Source: Selenomonas sp. (GTDB taxonomy: Bacteria; Bacillota; Negativicutes; Selenomonadales; Selenomonadaceae). Taken from it: DNA of 34,110 bases. The stretch lies in contig JABZYJ010000004.1 of NCBI GenBank assembly GCA_015265235.1, positions 1 through 34,110 on the forward strand, written 5' to 3'. The notes beneath the pieces are model-generated. The model saw only the letters and a list, made by a program, of their open reading frames with translations. It ran no database searches and was not told where the DNA came from. Below are positions 31,302 to 34,110 of the stretch, in pieces; position 1 is the stretch's first letter; each line of letters opens with the position of its first letter. The translations under genes and the position numbers were made by a program.

Positions 31302-32044
31302 GCTCCTGCCTCCTTGCGGTGATGCATCGTACGGAAAAATGCCTGTACGCGCTCGTCTTTGATGTCCTGAAAACGCTCCGTCGTGTCCACGGCAATGAGC
31401 GCCCCGTCGTAGATCATGGCAATGCGGTCGGCGATGCGGCACGCACTTGCCATGTCGTGCGTGACGACGACGGAGGTCACGCCAAGTTTTTTCTGCATAC
31501 TGATGATGAGTTCGTCGATCTTCGCCGTCATGATGGGATCGAGCCCCGAACTCGGCTCGTCATAGAAGATGATGGCGGGGTCGGTCGCAATCGCACGCGC
31601 GAGCCCCACGCGTTTTTTCATGCCGCCCGAAAGTTCCTGCGGCATCATCTCTGCCGCATCGGGCAGTCCGACGAGGGCGAGCTTCTCCGCGACGATGCTG
31701 CGGATCTCGGCGTCGCTCTTATCCGTGTGCTCACGCAGCCCGAAGGCGACGTTCTCGCCGACACTCATCGAGTCAAAGAGGGCGGAGTACTGGAACACCA
31801 TGCCCATGCGCAGGCGTACGCGGTCGAGCGCCGCCTCATCCATCGCCGCGATGTCGTCCGCACCGATATAGATCGCCCCGCTCGTCGGCCGGTCAAGTCC
31901 GATCATCAGCCGCAGGAGGGTCGATTTGCCCGAGCCCGAGCCGCCGATGATGGCGAGCGTCTCCCCCTCGTTGATCGTGAGGGTGATGTCCTTCAGGGCT
32001 TCCTTGGTTCCAAAACGCTTGGTGACGTGTTCAAGTCGTATCAT
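31298..32044 (-). CDS. mlaF: MlaF, ATPase of the Mla phospholipid transporter
   Basis: The 248-residue ABC ATPase has Walker A GGSGSGKST (34-42), Q-loop VFQYSALFDS, signature LSGGMKKRVGLARA (the MKKR form is typical of MlaF/MCE ATPases), Walker B IIFYDEPSSGLDP and switch His VVTHDM. It powers MlaE with MlaD bound on the outside. It lies 15 bp after mlaE and overlaps mlaD. No mlaB (STAS) gene is present. Confidence 0.94.
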   Translation of the reverse strand: MIRLEHVTKRFGTKEALKDITLTINEGETLAIIGGSGSGKSTLLRLMIGLDRPTSGAIYIGADDIAAMDEAALDRVRLRMGMVFQYSALFDSMSVGENVAFGLREHTDKSDAEIRSIVAEKLALVGLPDAAEMMPQELSGGMKKRVGLARAIATDPAIIFYDEPSSGLDPIMTAKIDELIISMQKKLGVTSVVVTHDMASACRIADRIAMIYDGALIAVDTTERFQDIKDERVQAFFRTMHHRKEAGA

Positions 32045-32059
32045 TGCGCCACCGCCTTG

Positions 32060-32827
32060 TCAAAAGAGGAAGAACGTCAGCACGGCGTTCAGGATAAAGA
32101 TCACGATGATGGACGTGACGACGGTCTGCATCGTCGCCGTACCGACGCCCTCCGCCCCGCGCGGCGCGTGGAGACCGTAGTAGCAGCCGAGGACGGCGAT
32201 AACGTTGCCGAAGAAGATTGCCTTGATGAGTCCGCCGGTCATGTCGTAGAGGAGCGCGTACTGCGTGATGGAGTGCAGGAAGGTGTAGCCCGAGATGCCC
32301 GAGTAGTACACCGCCGTGAAGTAGCCGCCGAGAACGCCGATCACGTCGCCAAAGACGGTGAGAATCGGCACGACGACCATGCACGCAAGCATGCGCGGGA
32401 CGATGAGGTAGTTCACAGGGCTGACCGCCATGACGCGCAGGGCGTCGATCTGCTCCGTGACCTTCATCGTCGAGACCTCCGCCGTAATCGCTGCACCCAC
32501 GCGCCCCGCGCAGACGACACCGACGAGGACGGGGCCCAGCTCGCGCCCGATGCCGATCGCAATGACCGCGCCGATCGTACTCTGTGCACCGTAGCGGATG
32601 AACTCATGGGCGATCTGCAGGGTGAGCACGATGCCCGTAAAGAGGAGGGTCAGCCCGACGATGAGGAGGGAGTCCGCACCGAGATGCGCCATCTGGTAGA
32701 CGATGCTCCGCACGCGCAGACGGCGCGTCACCTGCCGCATCGTCTCCCCGTACAGGAGCGCGATGCGCCCGATATTCGCGAGATGCGTGAGGACGAACGC
32801 CCCAATGGCTTCCAATATGTGCTGCAC
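32060..32827 (-). CDS. mlaE: MlaE, permease of the Mla phospholipid transporter
   Basis: The 255-residue MlaE/YrbE-family permease has an N-terminal interfacial helix and about five membrane helices, with the family segment GRELGPVLVGVVCAGRVGAAITAE and MKVTEQIDALRVMAVSPVNYL, followed by PRMLACMVVVPILTVFGD. It carries phospholipids with MlaF/MlaD. The start is a GTG at 32827 preceded by GAGGAGG. It is the first gene of mlaEFD. The 247 bp upstream is mostly a long imperfect hairpin; a TTGCGC-17-GAGAAT pair there is only a weak promoter candidate. Confidence 0.94.
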   Translation of the reverse strand: MQHILEAIGAFVLTHLANIGRIALLYGETMRQVTRRLRVRSIVYQMAHLGADSLLIVGLTLLFTGIVLTLQIAHEFIRYGAQSTIGAVIAIGIGRELGPVLVGVVCAGRVGAAITAEVSTMKVTEQIDALRVMAVSPVNYLIVPRMLACMVVVPILTVFGDVIGVLGGYFTAVYYSGISGYTFLHSITQYALLYDMTGGLIKAIFFGNVIAVLGCYYGLHAPRGAEGVGTATMQTVVTSIIVIFILNAVLTFFLF

Positions 32828-32874
32828 GGCGTTCCTCCTCTCATATCGATATTGCTATTCTCCGCCACAAAGGA

Positions 32875-33047
32875 CGGTGGCGCAATGTTCCTAAGCGAAC
32901 CCTAGTGGCGCAAGTGGAGGAAGTGCGCGTTCTGCCCCCCTGCGGATTGCGTCGTTCAAGCGAAGCGCGTTTCGCAATGCGCAGGTATTTCGGCAGATAA
33001 GCGCACGACCACTTGCAAACGAGGCGTTCGTGCGGAACATTGCACCG
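32875..33047. repeat. About 173 bp imperfect long inverted repeat (MITE-like or structured RNA)
   Basis: The left arm (from CGGTGGCGCAATGTTCC at 32875) is matched by the complement of the right arm (CGGTGCAATGTTCC at 33047 backwards) with small gaps: GCAATGTTCC, then GCAAGTGG, GTGCGC, TCTGCC and finally CTGCGGATTGCG (32940-32951) against CGCAATGCGCAG (32973-32984, 11 of 12). The centre has GCGAA/TTCGC. A separate 6 bp hairpin CGCCAC/GTGGCG (32863-32883) overlaps the left end. It occupies the gap between rnhA and mlaE. No gene fits within it. Confidence 0.6.
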
Positions 33048-33074
33048 TGTCACAAGACGATATGCGCCACCGCC

Positions 33075-33728
33075 CTAGAATTTCTCCGCCTCTGCGCGCG
33101 CAAGCGCATCACATCGCTCGTTGCGCGGGTTGCCCGCATGCCCCTTGACCCAGTGGAACTGCACCTGCCGCGCGGCAAACGCCGCATCGAGCTGCACCCA
33201 GAGATCCTGATTCAGTACGGGCTCACCGTCCGCCTTCTTCCACCCGCGCTTCTTCCACGCGGGCAGCCAAAACTTTGTAAAGGCGTTCTTCAGATACTGA
33301 CTGTCCGTATAGAGCGCAACGCGCGCCCCCTCCGGCACGGCGCTGAGTGCCATCAGTGCCGCCGTCAGCTCCATGCGGTTGTTCGTCGTCTCGGGATCGC
33401 CGCCGCTCTTCTCCTCGACCGCGCCCGTCGCTGCCGTCTCGATCACGGCAGCCCAGCCGCCCGCACCGCCCGGGTTACGAAGGCACGAGCCGTCCGTGTG
33501 GATGATGTAGTCCGCATCAGGGGCAGAGGGCGCTGCCATCTCCGCAGCGGCACGGGGCTGCTCCGTCCGTGCATCCGCACCGCCGAGCCATGCCCGTGCC
33601 TCGTCCTCTGTCATAAAGCCCTTGTAGACGGCGCCCTGAAAGCCTTTCACCTGTGCCGCGCACTCTGCCCAGACGGTGAAGAGCCCCGTTTTGCGCCCGC
33701 GCTTGACCGCATAAAACTTCTTTGCCAT
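33075..33728 (-). CDS. rnhA: Ribonuclease H1 with N-terminal hybrid-binding domain
   Basis: The 217-residue protein has an N-terminal HBD (about 3-47: KKFYAVKRGRKTGLFTVWAECAAQVKGFQGAVYKGF), a low-complexity linker (about 50-72), and a type 1 RNase H domain with catalytic Asp79 (HTDGSC), Glu120 (NRMELTAAL), Asp142 (YTDSQY) and Asp207 (NERCDALARAEA), plus His197 in VKGHAGN. It removes RNA from RNA-DNA hybrids. E. coli RNase HI lacks the HBD. The ATG shares one base with the upstream gene's stop (TGATG). Confidence 0.95.
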   Translation of the reverse strand: MAKKFYAVKRGRKTGLFTVWAECAAQVKGFQGAVYKGFMTEDEARAWLGGADARTEQPRAAAEMAAPSAPDADYIIHTDGSCLRNPGGAGGWAAVIETAATGAVEEKSGGDPETTNNRMELTAALMALSAVPEGARVALYTDSQYLKNAFTKFWLPAWKKRGWKKADGEPVLNQDLWVQLDAAFAARQVQFHWVKGHAGNPRNERCDALARAEAEKF

Positions 33729-34110
33729 CAGTAGGTGTACCGATAGCCGATCGAAACGCCGACGCCGTTATAGCCGGGGTTTTTCGTACGCTGCCCGTTG
33801 GACACGTGATGTCCGAGATAGGCGATGCTGAGCGCATTCCGATCGTTGAAATTATACGTGAGGCGCGGGCCGATGCGCCACATGAAGTCATAGTTCCGCG
33901 TATGCGCGGGATGCACCTTGTTATAGACCATGAGGCCGCCCGTGAGGTCGAGGGACGCCTCCCATTTTTTCCCGAGGGGCTTCGTCCAGCGCACCATATA
34001 GGATGGGCCGACGCCGACCGCCCCCGAGTCAAGACGCACATCCGGCGCATCCTTCTCCGCCCACGAGCCGACGGGGCGCGTGACGGTCAGTCCCCAGTGG
34101 AGCGACATAC
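33728..34110 (-). CDS. PagL-like lipid A 3-O-deacylase, outer-membrane beta-barrel (partial, C-terminal)
   Basis: Only the last about 127 codons are present; the gene enters from the right edge. Alternating amphipathic strands run to a C-terminal aromatic (GYRYTY), as in outer-membrane barrels. HVSNGQRTKNPGYN fits the H-x-S-N...NPG active-site block of the PagL/acyloxyacyl hydrolase family, where His and Ser are catalytic; the acidic partner cannot be identified with confidence. PagL removes the 3-O acyl chain of lipid A in the outer membrane. The first in-frame ATG at 34108 is probably internal, because the family is about 170-200 residues. It is coupled to rnhA (TGATG). Confidence 0.65.
   Translation of the reverse strand, partial: MSLHWGLTVTRPVGSWAEKDAPDVRLDSGAVGVGPSYMVRWTKPLGKKWEASLDLTGGLMVYNKVHPAHTRNYDFMWRIGPRLTYNFNDRNALSIAYLGHHVSNGQRTKNPGYNGVGVSIGYRYTY

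Noticed and set aside
29829..32905. Two overlapping plus-strand frames of about 500 codons each
   Set aside because: Antisense shadows of mlaD, mlaF and mlaE, which have full family motifs.
32841..33053. 70-codon minus-strand frame upstream of mlaE
   Set aside because: It lies inside the long inverted repeat, has no ribosome site, and its product is repeat-encoded Arg-rich sequence.

Overview
This is a GC-rich window whose gene content points to a diderm (outer-membrane) Firmicute of the Negativicutes, most likely Selenomonas or a close relative. The genus is inferred from gene content and architecture, not from a search. The grounds are a complete Kdo/lipid A gene set, an MCE-type lipid transporter, an autotransporter, Firmicute-style strong AGGAGG ribosome sites, and one-step lysine synthesis (Ddh).

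Region 1 (1-13,581, all minus strand) is one lipopolysaccharide cluster. It reads, in transcription order, lpxC-fabZ-lpxA-lpxI-lpxB-msbA-(waaA::lpxK fusion)-kdsB-kdsA-kdsD-kdsC-lpxL-like acyltransferase-lptC-lptA (cut by the window edge). Together these make the lipid A disaccharide, phosphorylate it, make Kdo from arabinose 5-phosphate and transfer it, acylate the product, flip it (MsbA) and begin export (LptC/LptA). lpxD, lpxH and lptB are absent from the window; LpxI does the LpxH step. Internal promoters are visible before lpxA and kdsA. Most junctions overlap (ATGA or TGATG) or lie within about 15 bp, which suggests translational coupling.

Region 2 (13,650-16,310) holds divergent promoters for lpxC and for ssrA (tmRNA, tag ANEDYALAA) with its terminator, a DEDDh exonuclease, and an MFS drug-efflux-type transporter.

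Region 3 (16,386-21,004, minus) is branched-chain amino-acid synthesis: ilvN-ilvC with a near-consensus promoter and a terminator, then leuC-leuD-leuB. The catalytic acetolactate synthase subunit (ilvB) is not adjacent.

Region 4 (21,060-25,350) is accessory. It has a proline-rich single-span protein, a SAM methyltransferase preceded by a palindrome and a REP-like palindromic cluster, meso-diaminopimelate dehydrogenase with a small unknown gene, a plus-strand hicAB toxin-antitoxin pair, and a short element with terminal inverted repeats (MITE-like).

Region 5 (25,346-34,110, minus) is envelope again: a PagL-like lipid A deacylase (partial), RNase H1 with a hybrid-binding domain, a ~173 bp imperfect hairpin, mlaE-mlaF-mlaD, a tiny transcription unit (promoter, 19-codon ORF, terminator) and a 1,443-residue autotransporter. 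MlaD is unusual in ending in an apparent outer-membrane beta-barrel, so it may bridge both membranes.

The most notable items are the WaaA-LpxK fusion, the MlaD-barrel fusion, the small transcription unit at 29,824-30,011 and the non-coding repeats. I see no convincing wholly new multi-gene system.
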